From NCBI GenBank assembly GCA_018710985.1, contig DVIV01000044.1, forward strand, positions 62,001 to 126,000: a stretch of 64,000 nt of DNA, written 5' to 3'. Numbering within the stretch: the stretch's first letter is position 1; each line of letters begins with the position of its first letter. A program made the position numbers and the translations under genes. The notes under the pieces were generated by a model that saw nothing but the letters and a program-made list of their open reading frames with translations, searched no databases and had not been told where the DNA came from. Below, one piece after another: positions 8,461-15,665 of this stretch. This DNA comes from Candidatus Limiplasma pullicola (GTDB lineage Bacteria; Bacillota; Clostridia; Christensenellales; Aristaeellaceae).

Positions 8461-9328
8461 CCTGCCTGTCGATATAGACGCTGTACGCGTTCCATATCCC
8501 CTCCAGCCGTTTGAAATGCTCGCCAAGCTCCTCGCGCCGGTTCAGCCCCACGCTGACGATGAGCGCATTGATCACCGAAAGCGGCGCGGCCAGGCTGTCC
8601 ACAAAGCTGGCCATATCGGTGCAGGCGCACAGACACACGTCCGCCTGCTTGTGCAGCGGGGACATCTCGCTGTCGGTGATGCCCACCACCTGCGCGCCGT
8701 TTTTCTTGGCAAAGCGCATGCACTCCACCGTGCGGGTGGAGTAGCGCGGAAAGCTGATGCCCACCAGCACGTCGCTGCGGTCGATGCGGGCGATCTCCTC
8801 AAACACGTCGCCGGTGGTGTTGCTCACCAGCGCCACATCGTCGAAGATCTGGTGCAGGTAGTGGTACATGAACTGCGCCAGCGGCGCCGCGGACCGAAGC
8901 CCCATCACATAGATGCGCCGCGCGCCCAGAAGGCGCCTCACCACATCGTCAAAATCCTTGCGGGAGAGAGCTTCGACGGTTTTTCGAATGTTGTGCGCGT
9001 CGTTTTTGAGCACGGTGGTCAGCACGTCGCCCTGCTCGATGCCGGAGGCGATGGCGAAGCGCTGCTCGCTGGTCAGGCGCTGGCTGACCAGGCCGCGCAG
9101 GCGCTCGCGCAGCTCCGGGTAGCCCTCGTAGCCCATGGCAGCGGCGAAGCGCACCACGGTGCTCTCGCTCACGCCGCATTCGCGGCCCAGCGCGCCGGCC
9201 GTCATAAAGACCGCCTTGTCGTAGTGCTGTGCGATGTATTCGGCAATGCGCCGGTGCCCCTTGCTCAGCGGCCTGGAGCCCTGGTTCAGCCTGCCGATCA
9301 GTTCGCGGGTATCCTGCACGGGGATCAA
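8453..9328 (-). CDS. RpiR-family transcriptional regulator (HTH + SIS)
   Basis: A 291-residue regulator. An N-terminal HTH_6 domain (LSKGHRRIAEYIAQHYDKA then ECGVSESTVVRFAAAMGY, residues about 20-65) is followed by a SIS phosphosugar-binding domain (IYVMGLRSAAPLA, FPRYSTRTVE, VVGITDSEMSPL). I chose TTG at 9328, with AGGAAAG 6 nt upstream; a longer reading would run antiframe through surE. RpiR proteins usually sense a sugar phosphate and control sugar or amino-sugar catabolism. No such genes are adjacent, so the ligand is unclear. It lies between surE and the flavoprotein in one minus-strand run. Confidence 0.9.
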   Translation of the reverse strand: MIPVQDTRELIGRLNQGSRPLSKGHRRIAEYIAQHYDKAVFMTAGALGRECGVSESTVVRFAAAMGYEGYPELRERLRGLVSQRLTSEQRFAIASGIEQGDVLTTVLKNDAHNIRKTVEALSRKDFDDVVRRLLGARRIYVMGLRSAAPLAQFMYHYLHQIFDDVALVSNTTGDVFEEIARIDRSDVLVGISFPRYSTRTVECMRFAKKNGAQVVGITDSEMSPLHKQADVCLCACTDMASFVDSLAAPLSVINALIVSVGLNRREELGEHFKRLEGIWNAYSVYIDRQDE

Positions 9329-9351
9329 GACCTTCTTTCCTGCCGGCCGCT

Positions 9352-10110
9352 TCAGCCGATCTCCAGCCCGTCCCACACGGCCCTGTCCAGGCTGACGGGA
9401 TTGCCCATCAGCGTCAGGGTGATGTGGCCCCGGCTGAGATAATGCAAATCCGTACCCTCGGCGGGCGGCTCGGTTTTGGAGCCCTCCAGCAGCCAGAAAT
9501 ACGTGCCTGCCCTGGGGGACTCGCGGCGCTCGTACCCGTCGATGAAATTGCCGGTATCCAGCGGCGCGTACACCGGGGGCAGCAGCTTTTCCGGCGCGAG
9601 GCACGGCGCGTTGATGTTGAGCACGGTGTGCGGCGGCGTATCCGCCCCGGCATACCGCTCCGCCACGCGGATGGCATACTGCGCCAGGTGGTCGGTCATG
9701 GCCTGGTCCGCGCGGTGATGGATGGAAACGGCCATCGCCGGCAAATGGTTGAGCGCACCCTCCATGGCCGCGCCCACGGTGCCGCTGTAATGAACCGCCA
9801 TGCCCGCGTTGTAGCCGTCGTTGACGCCGGAGATAACGATATCCACCGGGCGGTCCACCAGCTGCTGCAGGCCCACGCGCACGCAGTCCACCGGCGATCC
9901 CGTAATGGCGTAGGCCCGGCACCCCGGCCGCTCCACGGGCCATGCCTTCACATAGATGGGCTCGGTCAGCGTAAAGCGGTGGCTTGCCGCGCTCTGCTGA
10001 TACCGGGGCGCGCACATCGTCACCTCATGCCCGCGCTCCGCCGCCGCCGCCAGCAGCGCCATGATTCCCTTGGAGCCGATCCCGTCGTCATTGACCAGAA
10101 AAATATGCAT
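9352..10110 (-). CDS. surE: 5'/3'-nucleotidase SurE
   Basis: A 252-residue enzyme starting MHIFLVNDDGIGSKGI; the NDDG motif supplies the metal-binding Asp pair. Other family landmarks are CAPRYQQSAASH, TGSPVDCVR and VSGVNDGYNAG. SurE removes phosphate from nucleoside monophosphates and some short polyphosphates. An in-frame ATG three codons earlier abuts GGAAGG directly and is rejected; this ATG has the same site 9 nt upstream. With the nucleoside kinase downstream it suggests a nucleotide-turnover theme for the run. Confidence 0.93.
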   Translation of the reverse strand: MHIFLVNDDGIGSKGIMALLAAAAERGHEVTMCAPRYQQSAASHRFTLTEPIYVKAWPVERPGCRAYAITGSPVDCVRVGLQQLVDRPVDIVISGVNDGYNAGMAVHYSGTVGAAMEGALNHLPAMAVSIHHRADQAMTDHLAQYAIRVAERYAGADTPPHTVLNINAPCLAPEKLLPPVYAPLDTGNFIDGYERRESPRAGTYFWLLEGSKTEPPAEGTDLHYLSRGHITLTLMGNPVSLDRAVWDGLEIG

Positions 10111-10131
10111 TCGTTCCATCCTTCCCCATGT

Positions 10132-10485
10132 TCACCGCTTCAAATCGCCGCCCGCCGCGTCCACCAGCGTGCGCGCCACGTTGATGATGACCGCCAGCGC
10201 GAGCGCCCACCAGTAATTTTCGAACACCACGCTGTTTTCCACCAGCCCCGCGGCGGTCCATACCAGCCACGCGTCCACGGCGATGTACAAAAGCCCCAGC
10301 GTGCAGAAGTTCAGCACCGAGAGGATCAGCCGCATCACGGGCCGAAGCACCGTGAAAATCACAGCCAGAATCACGCCCACGATCAGCGCGTTGGTCAGGT
10401 CCAGCATCTTTACGCCGTCGAGATATTCCGCGCACAGCGGCACAGCCGCCACCGTCACCGCAAACCTGACAAAAGCCGCAAACAT
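10132..10485 (-). CDS. Phage-holin-4-superfamily/YvlD-like membrane protein
   Basis: A 117-residue protein with four hydrophobic segments (about residues 3-18, 27-48, 56-77 and 84-108). The Asn-Ala-Leu-Ile-Val-Gly turn followed by LRPVMRLILSVLNF and TLGLLYIAVDAWLVW is the recognisable core of the YvlD/DUF360 holin-4 family. AGGGAGGAAGG precedes the ATG by 2-7 nt; an upstream ATG lacks a site. Family function is unknown despite the holin name, and it is often found in envelope-stress operons. It is first in the surE-RpiR-flavoprotein-exonuclease-kinase run and has its own extended -10 promoter. Confidence 0.8.
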   Translation of the reverse strand: MFAAFVRFAVTVAAVPLCAEYLDGVKMLDLTNALIVGVILAVIFTVLRPVMRLILSVLNFCTLGLLYIAVDAWLVWTAAGLVENSVVFENYWWALALAVIINVARTLVDAAGGDLKR

Positions 10486-10517
10486 GGCCTTCCTCCCTTC
10501 CGGCTGCATACCTTTTT

Positions 10518-10526
10518 ATTATAACA
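10518..10526 (-). promoter_or_regulatory. Extended -10 promoter of the surE run
   Basis: The minus strand reads TGTTATAAT, an exact TGnTATAAT extended -10, 33 nt upstream of the YvlD-like ATG. No clear -35 is visible. Confidence 0.6.
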
Positions 10527-10673
10527 CACTTTTTCCGCTTGTGCATGCCCATGCACCGCCGGGGGCAACCTATGGCGAACCCGCCGCACAAAAGCGCATA
10601 TCCTGACCCATGACGGGAGGCGGCTCCATGCCCGCCGCGCCCGCCCATCTGCCCGGAAAGGAGGGCCATGCGC

Positions 10674-10937
10674 ATGAAAAGCAAGTTTTTCAAGGATACG
10701 CAGGGCCTGGAATCCGCCTTTGAAAGCTGCACGCCCGACAAGGTCAGCGTCTGTCTCCGGCTGAGCCGGACGGCTTATGAGCAGGCGCTGGCCCAGTCGG
10801 CCCGCGAAGGGCTGACCAGCGGCGAATACATCGAGCGTCTTATCCGGCAGCGCGTCCCCCGCCAGCCGGAGGCAGACGTCTGGGCCGGTACAGCGCCGCC
10901 GTCGTACATAGGTAGCCAAGGACCGCGCCCTCGGTGA
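10674..10937 (+). CDS. Small ribbon-helix-helix-like protein
   Basis: An 87-residue ORF; AAAGGAGG lies 9 nt before this ATG and 3 nt before another two codons upstream. Residues about 24-62 read as a beta strand (KVSVCLRLS) followed by two helices (TAYEQALAQSAREG and SGEYIERLIRQRV), which fits the RHH/Arc-CopG DNA-binding fold. A role as a small regulator or orphan antitoxin-like protein is inference; no toxin is adjacent. Its last 98 bases overlap, tail to tail, the end of the minus-strand membrane-protein gene, so one of the two 3' ends may be mis-set. The strong ribosome site and coherent fold favour a real gene. Confidence 0.6.
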   Translation: MKSKFFKDTQGLESAFESCTPDKVSVCLRLSRTAYEQALAQSAREGLTSGEYIERLIRQRVPRQPEADVWAGTAPPSYIGSQGPRPR

Positions 10938-11259
10938 GCACCACCTGGCCGTTGATGGACAGCACGGCGCGCAGCACCGGCACGCTGATCAGGCCCTCGG
11001 TCTCCAGGTACTGATAGGCCAGCACCGCCGCCAGAAGGCCCGCCCCCAGCAGCAGCCATCCGGTCAGGCCGTTGGTGCGCGCCCGAACGCCTGCCAGCGG
11101 CAGCGTGAGCGCCAGCGCCACCCCCAGCAGCGCGCCCTTTAAGAGAAAGGCCAGAAAGCTGGTGGCGCCCATCAGGCCATCCAGCCAGCGAAGCACCGCG
11201 CATACCAGCACGCACAGAAGCAGCGGCCCCAGCGCCGCCACCAGCCTGCGAAGCAGCAT
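10840..11259 (-). CDS. Small integral membrane protein downstream of trmD
   Basis: A 139-residue protein with four predicted membrane segments (about residues 4-24, 30-56, 65-86 and 100-124) and a basic, Pro/Gly-rich tail. Its ATG lies one base after the trmD stop, so it is almost certainly translated from the rpsP-trmD transcript. In many Bacillota the gene after trmD is rplS; it is not here. I do not recognise the family. The 3' end overlaps the plus-strand RHH-like gene. Confidence 0.65.
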   Translation of the reverse strand: MLLRRLVAALGPLLLCVLVCAVLRWLDGLMGATSFLAFLLKGALLGVALALTLPLAGVRARTNGLTGWLLLGAGLLAAVLAYQYLETEGLISVPVLRAVLSINGQVVLTEGAVLGYLCTTAALYRPRRLPPAGGGRAAG

Positions 11260-11260
11260 G

Positions 11261-11992
11261 TCATTCCTCCTTTGCGGCGTCCAGCGCCCACAGGCGTTCC
11301 CTGTCGGTCATGGGAGCGGAGGCGAACAGGTCCGGCCGGGCGCGCAGCGTGGCCAGCAGCGCCTGCTGCCTGCGCCAGCCGCGAATCTTGGCATGGTCGC
11401 CGCCAAGCAGCACCTCCGGCACCTCCAGCCCCTCGAACACACGGGGGCGGGTGTACTGCGGGTATTCCAGCAGGCCGTCGGAGAAGCTCTCCTCCTCGGT
11501 GCTCTCCCCGCTGCCCAAAACGCCCGGCACATAGCGTGCCACCGCGTCAATCAGCGCCATGGCGGCCACCTCGCCCCCGGTGAGCACGAAGTCGCCCAGG
11601 GAAATCTCCTCATCCACCACCAGGTCGATGGCCCGCTGGTCCACGCCCTCGTAATGTCCGCACAGAAGAATCATGCCCTCCTGCGCGGAAAGCGCCACCA
11701 CCTTTTTCTGGGTGAGGGGCATGCCGCGGGGGCTTAAGTAGATGCAGGGGCCGGCATAGCCCTGCGCGCGCAGGTCGCGCACCGCGTCCACGATGGGCTG
11801 CGCCATCATGACCATGCCCGCGCCGCCGCCGAAGGGATAGTCGTCGGTGTTCTTGTGTTTTTTGTCGCTGTAGGGACGAATATCCACCGGCCGCACGTCC
11901 AAAAGTCCCTCCGTCCGCGCCCGTCCCAGAATGCTGGCGGAGAGAAAGCTGTCGAACATCTCCGGAAACAGGCTAAGAACGGCGATCTTCAT
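11261..11992 (-). CDS. trmD: tRNA (guanine-N1)-methyltransferase
   Basis: A 243-residue SPOUT methyltransferase that makes m1G37 in tRNAs with G at position 36, preventing +1 frameshifts. It starts MKIAVLSLFPEMF and shows DYPFGGGAGMVMMAQP, IYLSPRGMPLTQ and the knot region LCGHYEGVDQRAID plus SLGDFVLTGGE. The start 22 codons inside a longer open frame is set by homology; it lies within the 3' end of rimM (20-base overlap), consistent with coupled translation. Order rpsP-khpA-rimM-trmD is the conserved one. Confidence 0.96.
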   Translation of the reverse strand: MKIAVLSLFPEMFDSFLSASILGRARTEGLLDVRPVDIRPYSDKKHKNTDDYPFGGGAGMVMMAQPIVDAVRDLRAQGYAGPCIYLSPRGMPLTQKKVVALSAQEGMILLCGHYEGVDQRAIDLVVDEEISLGDFVLTGGEVAAMALIDAVARYVPGVLGSGESTEEESFSDGLLEYPQYTRPRVFEGLEVPEVLLGGDHAKIRGWRRQQALLATLRARPDLFASAPMTDRERLWALDAAKEE

Positions 11993-12506
11993 ACAGCCCG
12001 ACCTCTTCCAGCCGTTTTTCATCCAGCACGATTTTTCCATTCTCCGCATCCAGCTCAAGCAGCACCGTCTTGAGCGCGGGCACCATCAGCGTGCCCGTGG
12101 GCGTGTCGAACACGAACACATCCACCCCGCCGGGGGTGAGCACCTCGCGCAGCGTGCCCACGCGGCCTCCCTGGGTGTCGAACGCCTCAGCCCCCAGAAT
12201 ATCGGCGATATAGACCTCATCCTCGCCCAGCTCCCGCGCGTGGGCGCGGTCCACCCACAGCCGGACGCCGCGCAGCGCCTCGGCGGCGTTGCGGTCCGCG
12301 ACGCCCTCCAGCGTCAGAAACACGTCGTCCTCGCGCACGCGCGCGCCCGTGACCCCGATGGGCTCATAGCGGCCCTCCCGCTCGCGGTACACGGTTTTCA
12401 GCTCCAGAAAGCGCTCCGGGTCATCGGTGTAGTGCCTGAGCTTCACCTCGCCGTGAATGCCCTGCGGGCGCACCACCTCGCCCAGAAGCAGATAGTCATG
12501 CTTCAT
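11973..12506 (-). CDS. rimM: 16S rRNA processing/ribosome maturation factor RimM
   Basis: A 177-residue protein with the N-terminal RimM barrel (YLLLGEVVRPQGIHGEVKL) and a C-terminal PRC-barrel (GRVGTLREVLTPGGVDVFVF, then VPALKTVLLELD). RimM binds S19 and assists 30S head maturation. AGGAGCGGCTT precedes the ATG. It overlaps trmD by 20 bases and follows khpA by 69 nt. Confidence 0.95.
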   Translation of the reverse strand: MKHDYLLLGEVVRPQGIHGEVKLRHYTDDPERFLELKTVYREREGRYEPIGVTGARVREDDVFLTLEGVADRNAAEALRGVRLWVDRAHARELGEDEVYIADILGAEAFDTQGGRVGTLREVLTPGGVDVFVFDTPTGTLMVPALKTVLLELDAENGKIVLDEKRLEEVGLYEDRRS

Positions 12507-12575
12507 AAGCCGCTCCTACAAAGATTGGGCGCAGCAGGGCAACCTGCCCCGATGCGCCCAATGCGTTTCAAAAGG

Positions 12576-12803
12576 TCACTGAATCTCGACAAATACGGGC
12601 TTTTGGTCCTTGGCGGTCGCGGCGCGCACCACGGCGCGGATCGCCTTGGCGATGCGCCCCTGCTTGCCGATGACCTTGCCCATGTCCTCGGGCGCGACAT
12701 GCAGCTCAAGGATCGTGGCCTCGGGTCCGACAGTCTCCTCAACGATCACGGCGTCCTTGTTCTCCACCAGCGACCGCGCCACGTATGCAACGAGCTCTTT
12801 CAT
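12576..12803 (-). CDS. khpA: KH-domain RNA-binding protein KhpA
   Basis: A 75-residue single KH domain with the GxxG loop as IGKQGR within GKVIGKQGRIAKAIRAVV. KhpA pairs with KhpB/Jag in Gram-positive bacteria and affects cell elongation and RNA fate. It lies 4 nt downstream of rpsP, the standard place for this family. GAGGG is 8 nt before the ATG. Confidence 0.93.
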   Translation of the reverse strand: MKELVAYVARSLVENKDAVIVEETVGPEATILELHVAPEDMGKVIGKQGRIAKAIRAVVRAATAKDQKPVFVEIQ

Positions 12804-12807
12804 GCGA

Positions 12808-13056
12808 TCAGCCCTCGATCACGCCGCTCTTCTTGAGCAGGGCGCGGGCCGTGTCGGTGGGCTGCGCGCCGTTCTTGAGCCACTGCTTGGCGCTCTCCAC
12901 GTCGATCTTGACGGTGGCGGGCTCGGTCATGGGATCATAATAGCCGATTTCCTCGATGAAACGGCCGTCGCGGGGGCTGCGCTCGTCAGCCACGACCACG
13001 CGGTAGAACGGCTTTTTCTTCATACCCATTCTCTTCAGGCGAATTTTCACAGACAT
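12808..13056 (-). CDS. rpsP: 30S ribosomal protein S16
   Basis: An 82-residue protein beginning [31 protein letters not shown], the near-invariant S16 start (only its first part is quoted here as [10 protein letters not shown] and [15 protein letters not shown]). S16 is an early 30S assembly protein. GGGAGGAAACAAACC precedes the ATG. It follows ffh in one operon. Confidence 0.97.
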   Translation of the reverse strand: MSVKIRLKRMGMKKKPFYRVVVADERSPRDGRFIEEIGYYDPMTEPATVKIDVESAKQWLKNGAQPTDTARALLKKSGVIEG

Positions 13057-13127
13057 GGTTTGTTTCCTCCCTATAGCGGTTGCATTGGTTTGTATCTGAA
13101 ATCACACAGGGGTGATGTCAGGTCGGT

Positions 13128-14450
13128 TCAGAACGGCATGCGCATGCGGCCGCGCTTGCCGCGGGCGTTCATCATCTGCTTCATCATGCCCTTGGCCTGC
13201 TCAAACTGGCGGATGAGGGCGTTGACGTCCTGCACGGTGGTGCCGCTGCCCGCCGCGATGCGCTTGCGCCGGCTGGCGTTGAGGATGCCGGGATTGCGAC
13301 GCTCGCGGGGCGTCATGCTGCGGATGATGGCCTCGGGCTTTTTCATGGCGTCCTCGTCGATTTCGACGTTGGCCAGCTTGTTGCCCACGCCCGGCAGCAT
13401 GCTGAGCATGCTTTGCAGGCCGCCCATCTTTTTCATCTGCTGCATCTGGCTGAGGAAGTCCTCCAGGGTCAGCTGCTCGCGGGCGCCCTTCCTGACCAGC
13501 TTTTCGGCCTCGTCGCCGTCAAAGGCCTCCTGCGCCTTCTCGATGAGCGTCATCACGTCGCCCATGCCCAAAATGCGGCTGGCCATGCGATCAGGGTGGA
13601 AGGGCTCGATATCGGAGAGCTTCTCGCCCGTGCCGGAGAACTTGATCGGCTTGCCCACCACGGCCCGGATGGACAGGGCCGCGCCGCCGCGGGTGTCGCC
13701 GTCGAGCTTGGTGAGAATCACGCCGTCGATGCCCAGCTCCGTATCGAAGGTCTTGGCCACGTTGACCGCGTCCTGGCCGGTCATGGCGTCCACCACGAAG
13801 AGGATCTCCTGCGGCTTGACCGCCGCCTTGACGCGCCTGAGCTCCTCCATGAGCTCGGTGTCGATGTGCAGGCGGCCCGCGGTATCGATGATGAGCACGT
13901 CGCGGCCGTAGCTGCGCGCATACTCGACAGCCTCCAGCGCCGTCTTGACCGGGTCCTGCGTGCCGTGCTCATAGACCGGCACGTTGACCTGCTGACCCAC
14001 CACCTGCAGCTGCTTGATGGCGGCGGGACGGTAGATGTCACACGCGGCCAGCAGGGGCTTCTTGCCCGTCTTTTGCAGGTAGTTGGCCAGCTTGGCGGCC
14101 ATGGTGGTCTTGCCCGCGCCCTGCAGGCCGCAGAGCATATAGATGGTGGGCACGCTGGACGACCAGGTCAGCCGTGCGTTTTCCGTGCCCATCAGGGCGG
14201 TCATTTCCTCGTTGACGATCTTGATGACCTGCTGGGCGGGCGAAAGGCTGTCCAGCACCTGCTGGCCCACGCAGCGCTCCGTAACCCGCTTGCAGAAGTC
14301 CTTGACGACCAGGTAGTTGACGTCGGCCTCCAAAAGCGCCATGCGCACCTCGCGCATGCCCTCACGGACGGCCTGCTCGGTCAGCTTGCCGCGTCCCGTC
14401 AGCTTGGAGAGCGCCGAGGACAGCTTCTGACTGAGTCCCTCAAAGGCCAT
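13128..14450 (-). CDS. ffh: Signal recognition particle protein (SRP54)
   Basis: A 440-residue GTPase. N domain residues 1-90; G domain with GLQGAGKTTMAAKLA (G1, about residue 105), DTAGR (G3) and TKLDGD (G4); Met-rich M domain from about 300 with FLSQMQQMKKMGG and a basic GRMRMPF end. It binds 4.5S/6S RNA and signal peptides and targets ribosomes to SecYEG through FtsY. It overlaps the upstream ylxM-like gene by 11 bases. No SRP RNA gene is visible nearby. Confidence 0.97.
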   Translation of the reverse strand: MAFEGLSQKLSSALSKLTGRGKLTEQAVREGMREVRMALLEADVNYLVVKDFCKRVTERCVGQQVLDSLSPAQQVIKIVNEEMTALMGTENARLTWSSSVPTIYMLCGLQGAGKTTMAAKLANYLQKTGKKPLLAACDIYRPAAIKQLQVVGQQVNVPVYEHGTQDPVKTALEAVEYARSYGRDVLIIDTAGRLHIDTELMEELRRVKAAVKPQEILFVVDAMTGQDAVNVAKTFDTELGIDGVILTKLDGDTRGGAALSIRAVVGKPIKFSGTGEKLSDIEPFHPDRMASRILGMGDVMTLIEKAQEAFDGDEAEKLVRKGAREQLTLEDFLSQMQQMKKMGGLQSMLSMLPGVGNKLANVEIDEDAMKKPEAIIRSMTPRERRNPGILNASRRKRIAAGSGTTVQDVNALIRQFEQAKGMMKQMMNARGKRGRMRMPF

Positions 14451-14856
14451 GGCTTCTCTCCTCCCCTTCCTGCCGGTCGATGACCTGCCGCACCAAAGCG
14501 GCGGCCTCGTCCAGCCTTTGTCTGGTTTCCGTGGGCAAATCGCCGCCCCGTGCCGCCTCCAGGAGCGAAAGCGCCCTGGTGAGCTGGCGCACGGTGGCCG
14601 CCATGCGGCCGGCGCCGCCCAGCGCCGCCTCGTAGCGGCGCAGCTTTTGCACCGAGCGGGTGATCAGCTCGTGCACGTTCTGCCGGCTGACCCCGAACTG
14701 CTCGGCGATCTCGCCCAGCGAGAAGTCCTCTTCATAGTACAGGCGGAGCATCTCCTGCTGCCGCTGCGTCAGCAGCCCGCCATAAAAGGCGCACAGGGTG
14801 CCGATTTCAACGCTCTTTTCCAGCCGCTCCGGCCGGGTGCTTTCCTGCGTGTTCAC
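14440..14856 (-). CDS. ylxM: YlxM/p13-like helix-turn-helix protein
   Basis: A 138-residue protein with a sigma-70-region-4-like HTH: LLTQRQQEMLRLYYEEDFSL, then EIAEQFGVSRQNVHELITRS. This is the YlxM/UPF0122 family that is co-transcribed with ffh in Gram-positive bacteria and is implicated in SRP function. The start is GTG, with GGAAGGAG 6 nt upstream. The C-terminal 50 residues extend beyond the short family core. It is the first gene of the ffh-rpsP-khpA-rimM-trmD run. Confidence 0.9.
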   Translation of the reverse strand: MNTQESTRPERLEKSVEIGTLCAFYGGLLTQRQQEMLRLYYEEDFSLGEIAEQFGVSRQNVHELITRSVQKLRRYEAALGGAGRMAATVRQLTRALSLLEAARGGDLPTETRQRLDEAAALVRQVIDRQEGEERSHGL

Positions 14857-14902
14857 GGCCCGCTCCTTCCGCCGTCAATCCTTTTGGCTTGACAGCTGAA
14901 CC

Positions 14903-14931
14903 AGCATACCGCATTTCGGGCCGTCTGTCAA
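14903..14931 (-). promoter_or_regulatory. Promoter of the ylxM-ffh-trmD operon
   Basis: TTGACA (complement of 14926-14931), 17-nt spacer, TATGCT (complement of 14903-14908), about 45 nt before the GTG of ylxM. Confidence 0.75.
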
Positions 14932-14954
14932 GGGGTTTTGATTGAAAGACAAAA

Positions 14955-14991
14955 ATATACGAAGCGGGAACGCCGTTCCCGCCTCGTATAT
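14955..14991 (-). terminator. Rho-independent terminator of the phosphatase-topB-hydrolase unit
   Basis: A 17-position stem (14955-14971 with 14975-14991, one mismatch) with a 3-nt loop. On the minus strand it is followed by TTTTGTCTTTC. It lies 14 nt past the SGNH hydrolase stop. Confidence 0.85.
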
Positions 14992-15005
14992 CGCCGTTTG
15001 TTCCG

Positions 15006-15653
15006 TCACTCGTCCGCGAACATCTCCCGCACCTTGCGCGCCACGGCCTCGCCCAGCGCGGCGTGGCCCGACGCCTCCATGTGGATGCCGTCCACCGCGG
15101 AGGGGTCGGCGTAGGCCGCGGCGTTGAGAAAGTCCACGCCCAGCTCCGCCGCCACGGCGGCATAGGCCGCGGCAAACCCGCGCGACTTCTGCGCGTAGCT
15201 GCGCCAGCGCTCAATCACGTCGCGGTTGTCCAGGTCGGCGTGCGCCAGAATGGGCGCTATCAGCAAAATGCGCGGCTTGCCGGGAAAGATGTGGGTGCTC
15301 TCCTCCATGTGATTATACAGGCGGATCTTTTTGACCAGCGCCTCCGCGCCCTCCGCCGCGCCCCAGGCGTCGGTGAAGCGCAGGTCGTTGGTGCCCAGCA
15401 TCAGAATCACCAGGTCGAGCGGCTTGTGCGTCTCCAGACAGGTCAGCAGGTAGGCGCTGCCGTTCCGGCCGGGGCTCATGGGGTTGTCAAAGACGGTGGT
15501 GCGGCCGTTCATGCCCTCCTCCAGCACCTCCCAGCCCTCGCCCAGCAGCCGCCGGAGCACCCCCGTCCAGCGCACGTCCGGCGCGTGTCGCTCCCCGGAG
15601 CCGGGCGTGTATCCCCAGGTGTTGGAATCTCCGTAACACAGGATGTGGCGCAT
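15006..15653 (-). CDS. SGNH/GDSL-family hydrolase
   Basis: A 215-residue esterase fold. Block I CYGDSNTWGY holds the nucleophile Ser10, MNGRTT gives block II Gly, LGTNDLR block III Asn, and DGIHMEASGH block V Asp/His, so the full Ser-Asp-His triad and the oxyanion residues are present. The sequence resembles arylesterase/carbohydrate-esterase members of the GDS(N)TWG type. No signal peptide is seen, so it is probably cytosolic. AGGAGG lies 7 nt before the ATG. It is last in the unit after topB. The natural ester is unknown. Confidence 0.9.
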   Translation of the reverse strand: MRHILCYGDSNTWGYTPGSGERHAPDVRWTGVLRRLLGEGWEVLEEGMNGRTTVFDNPMSPGRNGSAYLLTCLETHKPLDLVILMLGTNDLRFTDAWGAAEGAEALVKKIRLYNHMEESTHIFPGKPRILLIAPILAHADLDNRDVIERWRSYAQKSRGFAAAYAAVAAELGVDFLNAAAYADPSAVDGIHMEASGHAALGEAVARKVREMFADE

Positions 15654-15665
15654 CTTTTTTCCTCC

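Noticed and set aside
9329-10015. N-terminal extension of the RpiR gene to about 520 codons
   Set aside because: The extra part is surE read in another frame, Arg/Gly-rich, and the HTH domain already begins after the TTG at 9328.
10628-10723. Small plus-strand frame with GGGAGG upstream of an ATG at 10628
   Set aside because: About 31 codons, largely overlapping the better-supported RHH-like gene in another frame, with no recognisable features.
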